Part shown: piece by piece, positions 19,922 through 28,259 of the stretch
How positions within the stretch are numbered: position 1 is the first letter of the stretch
Layout: the number at the start of each line of letters is the position of its first letter
DNA from: Pseudonocardia sp.
GTDB lineage: Bacteria > Actinomycetota > Actinomycetes > Mycobacteriales > Pseudonocardiaceae
Length of the DNA stretch: 53,496 bases
Direction: 5' to 3'
NCBI RefSeq assembly: GCF_025965585.1
Contig: NZ_JAOPWR010000202.1
Location: forward strand, 1 to 53,496
Notes under the pieces: model-generated
What the model was told of the DNA's origin: nothing
Databases searched by the model: none
Seen by the model: the letters and a program-made list of their open reading frames with translations, nothing else
Position numbers and translations under genes: made by a program

Positions 19922-21025
19922 ATGTCCCCGACCACCGCGAGTCCCGAGGGTGCGGGCGCCAGCTATGCGTCCGCCGGAGTGGACATCGAGGCCGGTGAGC
20001 GTGCGGTCGACGCGTTCCGGCCGTTCGCCGAGAAGGCGTCCCGTCCCGAGGTGATGGGGGGTATCGGCGGGTTCGCCGGCCTGTTCGCCCTCAAGATCGG
20101 CAAGTACACCGAGCCGGTGCTCGCCTCGTCCACCGACGGTGTGGGCACCAAGGTCGCCATCGCGCAGGCCATGGACAAGCACGACACCATCGGCCTCGAC
20201 CTCGTCGCGATGGTGGTCGACGACCTCATCGTCTGCGGGGCGGAGCCGCTGTTCCTGCAGGACTACATCGCCGTCGGCAAGCTCGTGCCCGAGCACGTGG
20301 CGATGGTGGTCAAGGGCATCGCCGAGGGCTGCCAGCTCGCCGGCTGCGCGCTGCTCGGCGGCGAGACCGCCGAACACCCCGGGATGATGGAGGACGGCGG
20401 CTACGACGTCTCCGCCACCGGCGTGGGCATCGTCGAGGCCGACGCGATGCTGCGGCCCGACCGTGTCCGCCCCGGTGACGTGCTGGTCGCGATGGGGTCG
20501 TCCGGCCTGCACTCCAACGGATACTCGTTGGCCCGGCACGTGCTGCTCGACATCGCGCGGATGCCCCTGGAGGGGCACGTCGAGGAGTTCGAGCACACAC
20601 TCGGCGAGGAGCTGCTCGTCCCCACCACGATCTACGCCCGCGACTGCCTGGCCCTGGCCGCCGAGACCGGCGTTCGCACGTTCGCCCACATCACCGGCGG
20701 CGGGCTCGCGCGCAACCTCGAGCGCGTCCTGCCCGCCGGCCTGGAGGCCGTGGTCGAGCGCAACACCTGGACCCCCGCACCGGTGTTCAAGCTGATCGCC
20801 TCCCGCGGCCGCGTCGAGCGTGCCGAGATGGAGAAGACGTTCAACATGGGCGTCGGGATGGTGGCGGTGCTGCCCGCCGACGACGTCGACCGCGCGCTGG
20901 CGATGCTCACCGCCCGCCACGTCCCGGCGTGGGTGCTGGGCGAGGTGCAGCGGGCGGGCGATCAGCCGGCGCCCACGGGCATCGGCGCGCGGGTGCACCT
21001 GGAAGGCGAGCACCCCCGCTTCTAG
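19922..21025 (+). CDS. purM: Phosphoribosylformylglycinamidine cyclo-ligase (AIR synthetase)
   Basis: A 367-residue ATP-dependent enzyme that closes the imidazole ring (FGAM to AIR). Family segments: SYASAGVDIEAGERAVDAF (about 15-33), VLASSTDGVGTKVAIAQAM (about 63-81), the glycine-rich GCALLGGETAEHPGMM, and HITGGGLARNLERVLP (about 257-272). ATG 19922 follows a GGGAG sequence at moderate distance and gives the normal N-terminus. The 104-nt spacer after purF carries two weak hairpins (GGCCCG/CGGGCC and CCGCC/GGCGG). The stop overlaps, on the opposite strand, the stop of the convergent Nudix gene by 4 nt. Confidence 0.95.
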   Translation: MSPTTASPEGAGASYASAGVDIEAGERAVDAFRPFAEKASRPEVMGGIGGFAGLFALKIGKYTEPVLASSTDGVGTKVAIAQAMDKHDTIGLDLVAMVVDDLIVCGAEPLFLQDYIAVGKLVPEHVAMVVKGIAEGCQLAGCALLGGETAEHPGMMEDGGYDVSATGVGIVEADAMLRPDRVRPGDVLVAMGSSGLHSNGYSLARHVLLDIARMPLEGHVEEFEHTLGEELLVPTTIYARDCLALAAETGVRTFAHITGGGLARNLERVLPAGLEAVVERNTWTPAPVFKLIASRGRVERAEMEKTFNMGVGMVAVLPADDVDRALAMLTARHVPAWVLGEVQRAGDQPAPTGIGARVHLEGEHPRF

Positions 21026-21708
21026 TCCCCCCGCAGCATCGGGGGGTACAGGCTCGTCGCCGCGCCCCGCCGGAACAGCTGCGCCGGGCGGCCGCGGCCG
21101 GTGCCCACCGTCTCGGCCGTCGGGATGAGGAAGTCGGGGGTGCTGGTGACCTTGCGCTGGAAGTTGCGCGGGTCCAGCTCCGTGCCCCACACCGCCTCGT
21201 AGACGCGGCGCAGCTGCGACACCGTGAAGGCCGGCGGGCAGAAGGTGGCGGCCAGCGTCGTGTACTCGAGCTTGGCCCGCGCCCGCTCGACCCCCTCGGC
21301 GAGGATCCGGTCGTGGTCGAACGCCAGGCCCTCCACCGCGGCCACCGGGTGCCAGGCGCTGACGACGGCGTCGGACCCGGCCTGCGGCTCGGGCAGGTCG
21401 GGCACCAGCGCGAGGTGGCCCACCGACAGCACGCGCCCGCGCGGGTCGCGGCCGGGCGCGGCGAAGCTCGCGAGCTGTTCGAGATGGTGGCCGGTGATCG
21501 TCAGCCCGGTCTCCTCGACGAGCTCGCGGACGGCGGCGTCGAGCAGGTCCTCGTGCGGGAGCACGAACCCGCCCGGCAGCCCCGGCTCGCCGGCGAACGG
21601 CGGGACGCCGCGCCGGACGAGCAACGTCGACAGCTCCCCGTCCCGGACGGTGAGGATCACCAGGTCGACGGCCACGGCGAACAGGTTGCCCCGCACAGAA
21701 CCCCTCAC
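21022..21708 (-). CDS. NrtR-like Nudix protein with winged-helix domain
   Basis: A 228-residue protein. Residues about 8-140 form a Nudix domain with a complete Nudix box, Gly47 x5 Glu53 x7 Arg61-Glu62-x2-Glu65-Glu66-x-Gly68, so hydrolase activity is possible. Residues about 155-225 (FTVSQLRRVYEAVWGTELDP, then NFQRKVTSTPDFLIP) match the winged helix of the NrtR family, which senses ADP-ribose and represses NAD-metabolism genes. Because the Nudix box is intact it may be an enzyme, a sensor or both. It is monocistronic; a palindrome 35 nt upstream of its start may be an autoregulatory operator. No NAD genes are in the window. Confidence 0.85.
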   Translation of the reverse strand: MRGSVRGNLFAVAVDLVILTVRDGELSTLLVRRGVPPFAGEPGLPGGFVLPHEDLLDAAVRELVEETGLTITGHHLEQLASFAAPGRDPRGRVLSVGHLALVPDLPEPQAGSDAVVSAWHPVAAVEGLAFDHDRILAEGVERARAKLEYTTLAATFCPPAFTVSQLRRVYEAVWGTELDPRNFQRKVTSTPDFLIPTAETVGTGRGRPAQLFRRGAATSLYPPMLRGD

Positions 21709-21742
21709 ATGTCACCTCGACGAGAACTGGCCCGCCGGTTTA

Positions 21743-21757
21743 TCGTCATGCTGACGA
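21743..21757. promoter_or_regulatory. Candidate operator upstream of the Nudix regulator
   Basis: TCGTCA-TGC-TGACGA is a perfect 6-3-6 inverted repeat, 35 nt upstream of the ATG at 21708 on the minus strand, where a promoter for the gene would lie. It could be the binding site of the NrtR-like protein itself. Only one copy is seen in the neighbourhood. Confidence 0.35.
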
Positions 21758-22210
21758 GATCGAAGACTACGGAAAGCGGCGACGGCAGAGATCACCGGGG
21801 GGCCTGTTCCTGCGCGCCCTGCACAGCGGACCGGCGAGCCGGGGCACCTGACGGAGATCGGCCGACCGACGATCAGCCGATGTCCTGACGGGCCTGGTCG
21901 CGCAGCCGGCGGTCCCCCGAGGAGCGGTCAGGGAAGACCGCCGCGCACTGGTGCTGCGCCCGACCGGACTCATTGAACCCTCGCGCCCCGATCACCCCAC
22001 GCCCGCGGGTCGGGATCCCGCGGCGCGCACAGCGCCCGGAGTCGACGGTGGCGTCGGCGCACTGCCGTCGACCGGTCGGCGCCCGACCTCACTCTGCCGC
22101 CTCCCGCAGCAGACCGACCAGCTCCTCGTCGTCCAGGTCGATCCGCCGCCCCGCCTCCACCAGCCGCCGCGGTACCGAGCGGCACCGCGGCCGCGTCCTC
22201 CGGCTCGCCC
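21758..22210. other. Gene-poor interval with one coding-like tail
   Basis: About 450 nt with no complete gene. On the minus strand, 22091-22190 reads RRLVEAGRRIDLDDEELVGL and onward to a TGA at 22089-22091; nearly every codon ends in G or C, as in real genes here, but there is no good start and no domain. It lies just downstream of the frameshifted oxidoreductase and may be the end of another decayed gene. The rest (21758-22088) shows nothing recognisable. Confidence 0.4.
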
Positions 22211-23199
22211 TCAGCTCACCTCGTCGATCCGGACCGGACGGTGCTGGTGCAGCGACAGCGTCGCGGCCTCCGCGATGCGGGCCACCGCCACCGCGTCCGC
22301 CACGGTGCACGGCGACGGCCCGCCGGCCACGACGTCGGTGAACGCGGCGAGCTCGGCCCGGAACGCGGCGGCGAGGCGGTCCATGAAGAACCCGTGCGGC
22401 GGCCCGGCGGGGAACGTGACGCCGGGCTGCGTGGAGCGCAACGGCAGCCCGTCGTCGAGACCGGCGGCGACGCTGTCGAGCGATCCGTGCACCTCCAGCC
22501 GGACGTCGTAACCGCGGGCGTTGTGGCGGCTGTTGGAGACGACGCCGATCGTGCCGTCGTCGAGCGTGAGCAGGACCGATGCCGACGCGACGTCGTCCAT
22601 CTCGGCGAGAACGCCTCACCCCGGTTGGCTCCCACGGCATAGACCTCCACCACCTCGCAGCCGGTGACCCAGCGGACCGCGTCGAAGTCGTGCACCGAGC
22701 AGTCGCGGAACAGCCCACCCGAGGTCGCGATGTAGGACGCGGGCGGTGGGGCCGGGTCGAGCGTGGTGGAGCGGACGGTGTGCAGCCTCCCCAGCTCCCC
22801 GCTGACTACGGCGGCGCGGGCACCGAGGAACGCGGCGTCGAAGCGGCGCGGGTAGCCGATCTGCACGACGGCGTCCCCGACCCGGCGGGCGACGGTCACG
22901 GCGTCGGCGAGGTTGCCGGCCAGCGGCTTCTCGCAGAACACCGGCAGCCCGGCCTCCACGGCGGCCAGCAGCAGCGCGGGGTGGGCGGCGGTGGCGGCAG
23001 CGATCAGCACCCCGTCGACGCCGGCGGCGAACAGCTTCTCCGGCGAGTCGACAGCCTCGGCGCCTACGCGCGCGGCGACGGTGGCGCTCACGACCGGGTC
23101 GGCGTCGGTGACCACGAGCGAGTCGACGCGGTCGAGGTCGGTGAGCGTCTGCGCGTGAAAGGCGCCGATCCGGCCGAGGCCGACGAGTCCGAGTCGCAT
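22211..23199 (-). pseudogene. Gfo/Idh-family oxidoreductase (IolG-like), frameshifted
   Basis: Two overlapping frames together encode one NAD(P)-dependent sugar or inositol dehydrogenase. The first starts at ATG 23199 (MRLGLVGLGRIGAFHAQ) with the Rossmann fold, catalytic FCEKPLAGN (about 88-96), and GGLFRDCSVHDFDAVRW, running to VGANRGEAF near 22610. Family alignment then continues only in another frame, MDDVASASVLLTLDDGTIG (22600) to VRIDEVS (22211). One base seems missing in TTCTCGCCGAG near 22605-22612; one added base would restore Phe-Ala-Glu-Met-Asp-Asp. As written the protein would read on with about 130 nonsense residues. It is either a true mutation or a sequencing error. It lies 115 nt downstream of the SDR gene. 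Confidence 0.8.
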
Positions 23200-23314
23200 G
23201 GGTGTCCGTTCGGTGAGGAGGGTGCCCCGCGTGGGAGGGGACGTGACGGGACTCGGCGTCCGGCCGGCCCGATGGTGTGCACCTCACGTGGGGCGCCGTC
23301 GGTGGAGGGAGCTG

Positions 23315-24079
23315 TCAGTCGAGGCCGCCGAAGACGTTCTGGTCCCAGTCGATGACCGAGCCGGTCACCACGCCGCTGCGGGCGCTGAGCAGGAAGACGA
23401 CGAAGTCGGCGATCTCGTCGACCTGTCCGAGCCTGCCCATCGGCACCCGCGCCGAGGCCTGGTCGAGCCAGGTGTCGTCGGCGTCGTGGAAGGCGCGCTG
23501 GGTGGCGTCCTCGCCCTCGGTGGCGGTCCAGCCGATGTCGAGGCCGTTGATGCGGATGCGGTCGAAGCGGTGGGCGTGGGCGGCGTTGCGGGTCAGGCCG
23601 GCGAGCCCGGCCTTGGCCGCCACGTACGGCGCCAGGTACGACTGCCCGCCCAGCTCCGACGACGAGATGATGTTGACGATCGACCCGGGTGCCCGGCGCG
23701 CCAGCATGTCCCGCACCGCCGCCTGCATGACGAAGAACGGTGCGCGCAGGTTGACCGCGACGTGCCGGTCGAACAGCTCGGGAGTGGTGTCGAGCAGGGT
23801 GCCGCGGTCGGTGAGCCCCGCGGAGTTGACCACGGCATCGACGCGGCCGAACTCGGCGATGACTGCGGCGACGGACGCCTGGGCCTGGGCCACATCGGCG
23901 ACGTCGGCCCGGACGAAGAACGCGCCCACGTCGGCGGCGACCTTCGCGCCGAGCTCGTCGCGCCGTCCGGTTATCGCGACGGTGGCGCTCTCCCGCACGG
24001 CCGCCCGCGCGACCCCGGCCCCGACCCCCTGGGTCCCGCCCGACACCAGCACGACCTGCCCGTCGAGCAGCCCGGTCAC
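23315..24079 (-). CDS. Short-chain dehydrogenase/reductase (SDR)
   Basis: A 254-residue classical SDR. It has the cofactor motif VSGGTQGVGAGVA (about 12-24, TGxxxGxG with Ser for the first Thr), NSAG for the NNAG strand (about 89-92), the catalytic serine in NIISSSELGG, and YVAAKAGLAGLTR holding the YxxxK pair. The C-terminus DWDQNVFGGLD is unlike the common VDGG ending and resembles SDRs in sugar and cyclitol operons. GTG 24079 overlaps the stop of the upstream dioxygenase gene by 4 nt (GTGA), so the two are coupled. It likely oxidises the hydroxyl or hemiacetal product of the dioxygenase or a related polyol; the exact substrate is unknown. Confidence 0.88.
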   Translation of the reverse strand: MTGLLDGQVVLVSGGTQGVGAGVARAAVRESATVAITGRRDELGAKVAADVGAFFVRADVADVAQAQASVAAVIAEFGRVDAVVNSAGLTDRGTLLDTTPELFDRHVAVNLRAPFFVMQAAVRDMLARRAPGSIVNIISSSELGGQSYLAPYVAAKAGLAGLTRNAAHAHRFDRIRINGLDIGWTATEGEDATQRAFHDADDTWLDQASARVPMGRLGQVDEIADFVVFLLSARSGVVTGSVIDWDQNVFGGLD

Positions 24080-25200
24080 GCCGTCGCCCCCTTCGCGGCG
24101 TCCGCGTCGAGGGCCGACCAGAACGTCGTCTCGTCCCAATCCTCCGCCAGGGCCCGGCGCACCAGGTCGGCCTGGGTGGGCGGGGCGAGGCCGTCGACCG
24201 GCTGGTCGCGGTCGAGGTTCGTGGGGAACGCGTAGCCGTCCGCGGCGGCGGCGATCGCGTGCTCGGGGTGCGTATGCGTGCGCAGAGCCTGGTAGACGGC
24301 CGCGCACACGCGCGTCCGGTCGACGGCGTCCATCGCGCGGCCGAACGCCGAGGAGACCTGCAGCAAGTTGGCCATCCGGTGGATGTCCGCCGAGCGGTTG
24401 GTGCCCGCGCCGTGGATCACCGCCGGGTTGAAGAACGCCGCGTCGCCCTTCCGCAACGGCAGCTGGACGTGGTGGTGGTCGAAGTAGGCGCGGAACTCCG
24501 GCCGGTTCGTGGCCAGGTAGCCGGGGCCGTACTTCTGCGAGTGCGGCAGGTACAGCGTCGGCCCGCTCTCCAGCGGCATGTCGGAGTGCGCCACCGCGCC
24601 CTGCAGCGTCAGCACGGGGGAGAGCCGGTGGACGTGCTCGGGGTACTGCTCGATGACGTCGGGGGCGAGGAACCCGAGGTGATAGTCGCGGTGCCCGACC
24701 TGGGCCTTCCCGCCGGGGTTCACGACGTTGACCTGCGAGGTCACCTGGTAGCCCGGGCCCAGCCACGCGTGGGACACCAGGGCGATCACGTCGTTCGCGT
24801 AGTACTCCACGAACACCTCGGGCGCGTGGACCGCGAGCTTCTCCAGCGCGTTCCAGATGCGGTCGTTCGAGCCCGGGGTGGCGAAGTGGTCGCCCGCCAC
24901 CGCGCCGCTTGCGCGCTGCGCGGCGATGAGCTCGTCGAACGCCGCGGTGGCGCGGTCCACCACGGAGGTGTCCGGGAACGCTCCGCGGATCACGACCACC
25001 CCGGGCCCGTCGGTGAACGCGCGCACGAGCTCCTCGGGCGGGGCGGCGCGCAGCCCGTCGGCGTCGTAGACGAGCACCTCCTGCTCGACGGCCGAGGCGT
25101 GCGGGAAGTCGGCGAGGTCGGTTCGCTCGGACAGGACGGCCTGCAGGTCGTCGATGCGGCAGCCTGCCTCCGTCCACCTGCTGCTCAGCGTCTGTGCCAT
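24076..25200 (-). CDS. Phytanoyl-CoA dioxygenase (PhyH) family Fe(II)/2-oxoglutarate oxygenase
   Basis: A 374-residue non-haem iron oxygenase. The facial triad is visible as His170-Arg-Asp172 (QVGHRDYHLG) and His263 (PAVIHGAGTNRS), with Arg269 positioned to bind 2-oxoglutarate. ESGPTLYLPHSQ (211-222) is typical of the PhyH core. Despite the name, bacterial members act on many small molecules, including hydroxylation or O-/N-dealkylation of sugars and natural products. Start ATG 25200 gives a soluble protein with no signal. It heads a minus-strand operon with the SDR and the frameshifted dehydrogenase, 66 nt from a divergent LacI-type regulator that probably controls it. Confidence 0.88.
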   Translation of the reverse strand: MAQTLSSRWTEAGCRIDDLQAVLSERTDLADFPHASAVEQEVLVYDADGLRAAPPEELVRAFTDGPGVVVIRGAFPDTSVVDRATAAFDELIAAQRASGAVAGDHFATPGSNDRIWNALEKLAVHAPEVFVEYYANDVIALVSHAWLGPGYQVTSQVNVVNPGGKAQVGHRDYHLGFLAPDVIEQYPEHVHRLSPVLTLQGAVAHSDMPLESGPTLYLPHSQKYGPGYLATNRPEFRAYFDHHHVQLPLRKGDAAFFNPAVIHGAGTNRSADIHRMANLLQVSSAFGRAMDAVDRTRVCAAVYQALRTHTHPEHAIAAAADGYAFPTNLDRDQPVDGLAPPTQADLVRRALAEDWDETTFWSALDADAAKGATA

Positions 25201-25266
25201 GCGTCGACGGTAGGAGCTACAGTCCCCGCTGATCCGCCAGAAACCCTTCAAAAAACCTTCATCGAG

Positions 25267-26349
25267 GTGTCCGTGGGCCACCCTCATCCGCTCCGCGAGA
25301 TCGCCCGCCAGGCCGGGGTCAGCGAGTCCACCGTCGACCGGGTGCTCAACGGGCGCGGCGGCGTGCGCGCGGGCACGGCCGAGACCGTGCGACAGGCGAT
25401 CGCGGACCTCGACCGCCAGCGCACCCAGGTGCGGTTGACCGGTCGCACGTTCCTCGTCGACCTCGTCATGCAGGCGCCCGACCGCTTCTCCTCCGCCGTG
25501 CGCGCTGCCCTCGAGGCCGAGCTGCCCTCGCTGCGGCCTGCGGTGTTCCGCGCCCGGTTCCACCTGCGGGAGACCGCGCCCGTCGAGGAGATCGTCGCGA
25601 TCCTGGACGGCGTCGGCCGCCGCGGCTCGCAGGGCGTGGTGCTCAAGGCACCCGACGTCCCGGAGGTCAGCGAGGCGGCGGCGCGGCTGGTGTGCGCAGG
25701 GATCCCGGTGGTCACGCTCGTCACCGACCTGCCCGCGAGCGGTCGGCAGGCCTACGTCGGCATCGACAACCGCGCCGCCGGCGCCACGGCTGCGTACCTC
25801 GTCGGGCAGTGGCTCGGGCGCGATCCCGGCGACGTGCTGGTGACGCTGTCCCGCACGTCGTTCCGCGGAGAGGAGGAGCGGGAGATGGGCTTCCGCGTGG
25901 CGCTGCGCGAGCGCGATCCCGGCCGCGCGGTCGTCGTCCTCACCGAGACCGACGGGCTCGACGCCACCATGCGCGACCGGGTGGCGGACGCGCTCGACCG
26001 GCATCCCGGGATCCGCGCGGTGTACTCGGTGGGCGGCGGGAACATCGCGATCCTCGACGCGTTCGCCGCACGGGGCCGGGAGTGCGCGGTGTTCGTCGCC
26101 CATGACCTCGACGGCGACAACACCCGCCTGCTCCGGGCCGGCAGGGTCTCCGCGGTGCTGCACCACGATCTCGCGCAGGACGTCCGCCGGGCCGCTCACG
26201 TGATCATGCAGGCGCACCGCGCCCTGCCCGGTGGGATCCTGACGTGGCCGTCGAGCATCCAGGTGATCACGCCGCACAACACCCCGTCCGCGCCCCCGCC
26301 CGGCCAGTGGCCCACGACCGCCGGGCCCGCGGCACGCCCCCCACGGTGA
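25267..26349 (+). CDS. LacI-family regulator with sugar-binding domain
   Basis: A 360-residue regulator. The N-terminal helix-turn-helix is PLREIARQAGVSESTVDRVL followed by the hinge-type NGRGGVRAGTAETVRQAI. The remainder is a periplasmic-binding-protein fold (about 60-340) with VVTLVTDLPASGRQAYVGID and VYSVGGGNIAIL, the type often bound to sugars or polyols. The SESTVDRVLNGR sequence (ASVDRVLN style) is common in regulators of inositol and sorbitol loci. GTG 25267 is chosen, with GTG 25273 as an alternative; no clear ribosome binding site is seen. The 66-nt divergent spacer holds an A-rich patch and direct repeats CCCTTC and CCTTC 11 nt apart. It is presumed to control the dioxygenase operon. 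Confidence 0.87.
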   Translation: MSVGHPHPLREIARQAGVSESTVDRVLNGRGGVRAGTAETVRQAIADLDRQRTQVRLTGRTFLVDLVMQAPDRFSSAVRAALEAELPSLRPAVFRARFHLRETAPVEEIVAILDGVGRRGSQGVVLKAPDVPEVSEAAARLVCAGIPVVTLVTDLPASGRQAYVGIDNRAAGATAAYLVGQWLGRDPGDVLVTLSRTSFRGEEEREMGFRVALRERDPGRAVVVLTETDGLDATMRDRVADALDRHPGIRAVYSVGGGNIAILDAFAARGRECAVFVAHDLDGDNTRLLRAGRVSAVLHHDLAQDVRRAAHVIMQAHRALPGGILTWPSSIQVITPHNTPSAPPPGQWPTTAGPAARPPR

Positions 26350-26489
26350 TCAAGGCCTCGATGTCGCTCCGGAAGATCCACTGACGACATCCGCGCCTTG
26401 GTCGTCAAGGGGGTGTGGCGCCCGCGATGAGTTCCGGGGCTCGGCCCGGTCTACCGGTCGTACATCTCACCCCGACCGAGGAGCTCCTC

Positions 26490-27263
26490 ATGCCCGCTCG
26501 CCCCGCCGCCCCCGCCGGAACGCCCGTCTGGATCGACCTGTTCAGCTCCGACGCCGCCCAGGCCGAGCAGTTCTACGGCGCCGTGCTCGGCTGGGAGGCC
26601 CAGCACACCGGCCCCGACTTCGGCGGCTACATCAACTTCACCCGCAACGGCGCGATGGTCGCCGGGATGATGCACAACGACGGCACGGCAGGCACCCCGG
26701 ACATGTGGAACACCTACCTTTCCGTGCCCGACGCAAAGGCCACGACCGAGGCCGCGCGGGCCGCGGGCGGCCAGGTCCACATGGAGGCCATGCAGGTCAT
26801 GGACCTGGGCACGATGGGCATGGTCGCCGACACCGGCGGCGCGGCCATCGGGCTATGGCAGCCCGCCGCGCACGTCGGCTACCAGATCTTCGGCGAGCAC
26901 GGTGCGCCGTGTTGGCACGAGCTGCACACCCGCCACTACGACGCGGTGCTCGACTTCTACCGCGCCACCTTCGGCTGGACCACCCAGGTCATGAGCGACA
27001 GCGGCGACTTCCGCTACACCCAGGTCATGGTCGACGGCGAGGCCTACGCCGGCGTCATGGACAGCTCCGCGTTCCTCCCCGAGGGCATGCCCTCGACCTG
27101 GCAGATCTACTTCGGTGCCGTGGACGTCGACGCCACCGTCGCGCAGGTGGTGGAGCTGGGCGGGCAGGTCGTGCAGCCCGCGGAGGACTCGCCGTTCGGC
27201 CGCATGGCCGGCGTCACCGATCCGACGGGCGCGTTCTTCAAGCTCGTGAGCGTCCCCGCCTGA
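26490..27263 (+). CDS. VOC-family (glyoxalase-like) protein, two tandem domains
   Basis: A 257-residue protein made of two vicinal-oxygen-chelate domains: the first begins PVWIDLFSSDAAQAEQFYGA (about 12-31), the second CWHELHTRHYDAVLDFYRAT (about 137-156). Each carries the FY-x-x-x-x-GW dimer motif. This two-domain group is common in actinobacteria and usually annotated as glyoxalase or hydroxylase; no substrate is established. Metal ligands are not obvious from the sequence. ATG 26490 follows GAGGAG at 7 nt. It lies 140 nt after the LacI gene and its stop is 3 nt from the convergent TIM-barrel gene. Confidence 0.85.
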   Translation: MPARPAAPAGTPVWIDLFSSDAAQAEQFYGAVLGWEAQHTGPDFGGYINFTRNGAMVAGMMHNDGTAGTPDMWNTYLSVPDAKATTEAARAAGGQVHMEAMQVMDLGTMGMVADTGGAAIGLWQPAAHVGYQIFGEHGAPCWHELHTRHYDAVLDFYRATFGWTTQVMSDSGDFRYTQVMVDGEAYAGVMDSSAFLPEGMPSTWQIYFGAVDVDATVAQVVELGGQVVQPAEDSPFGRMAGVTDPTGAFFKLVSVPA

Positions 27264-27266
27264 GGA

Positions 27267-28259
27267 TCAACGGCCCGAGGCGGCGAGGAGGGTCTGCGCG
27301 GCGAACCGCAGGCCCTCCAGCTGCCCGAGCTCGGCGTCCTCGTGCTCGATGTTGACCGCCATGGTCGGGTCGATCTTCTCGATCGCCGCCAGGAAGTCGG
27401 CCCAGAACGCCACGTCGTGCCCGCGGCCGACGGCCACGAAGTCCCACGAGGACTGCTCCGGCCAGCGGCTCAACGTGTACCTCCCGCCGAGGGAGATCGC
27501 GGCCGGGTCGTCGCGCCCGACGCGGCCGAACCGGTCGTCGAGCACGCCGTTGACCTTCGCGTTCTCGTTGATGCGGGTGTCCTTGGCGGCAGCGTTGTAG
27601 ACGAGCCCCCCGAGCGCGCCCAGCGCGGTGACGGGGTCGATGCCCTGCCAGAACAGGTGGCTCGGGTCCATCTCCGCGCCGACGTGCGTGGCATCGATCT
27701 CCTCGGCGAGCCGCAGCATCGTGGCCGGGTTGTAGACCACGTTGTGCGGGTGCATCTCGATGCAGACCTTGACGTCGGCGTCGGCGGCGCGGGCCTGCAC
27801 GTCACGCCAGTAGGGGATCGCCACCTCGTTCCACTGGTAGTCGCGGGCGTCGAGGTAGGACGAGTCCCACGGCAGCACCGACCACGCCGGGAGCGTCGCG
27901 CGGGCGTCGGTGCCGGGCAGCCCGGACATCGTCACCACGCGCCGGACGCCCAGCAGCGCCGCCAGCTCGATCGCGTCGAGCACGTCCTGGCCGTGCTTGC
28001 CGCGCACCTCCGGGTCCTGGTGCAGCGGGTTGCCGTTGCAGTTCAGGGCGGTCAGCGTCATGCCGTGCTCGGCGAAGACGCCGAGGTACTCGGCGCGGGC
28101 GTCGGCGCTGCTCCGGACGTCGGCGATCGGCAGGTGCGGGGCCGGCAGGAAGCCACCGGAGTTGATCTCGGCGGACTCCAGGCCCATCCCCCTCAGGATC
28201 GCCAGCGCCGCGGGCAGGGGCTTGTCGTGCAGGACGGCGGTGTAGGCCCCGAGCTTCAC
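27267..28259 (-). CDS. Sugar phosphate isomerase/epimerase-type TIM-barrel protein
   Basis: A 330-residue xylose-isomerase-like TIM barrel, a fold used for isomerases, epimerases and dehydratases of sugars and inososes. It starts VKLGAYTAVLHDKPLPAALA; metal ligands probably include the glutamates in CIEMHPHNVVYN (about 165-176), the aspartate-histidine pair in AEMDPSHLFWQG, and the C-terminal MAVNIEHEDAEL. It differs clearly from the three other TIM barrels in the window. GTG 28259 overlaps the reductase stop by 4 nt, so it is the third gene of the P450 operon. A role in isomerising the product of the P450 step is inferred from coupling; the substrate is unknown. Confidence 0.85.
   Translation of the reverse strand: MKLGAYTAVLHDKPLPAALAILRGMGLESAEINSGGFLPAPHLPIADVRSSADARAEYLGVFAEHGMTLTALNCNGNPLHQDPEVRGKHGQDVLDAIELAALLGVRRVVTMSGLPGTDARATLPAWSVLPWDSSYLDARDYQWNEVAIPYWRDVQARAADADVKVCIEMHPHNVVYNPATMLRLAEEIDATHVGAEMDPSHLFWQGIDPVTALGALGGLVYNAAAKDTRINENAKVNGVLDDRFGRVGRDDPAAISLGGRYTLSRWPEQSSWDFVAVGRGHDVAFWADFLAAIEKIDPTMAVNIEHEDAELGQLEGLRFAAQTLLAASGR

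Noticed and set aside
21767-21973. Short minus-strand frame MSPVGRSTSARRSS
   Set aside because: Arg-rich, no ribosome binding site, no conserved features.
22600-22620. Programmed ribosomal frameshift in the Gfo/Idh gene
   Set aside because: No slippery heptamer, internal Shine-Dalgarno or structure was recognised at the junction; indel or sequence error is simpler.
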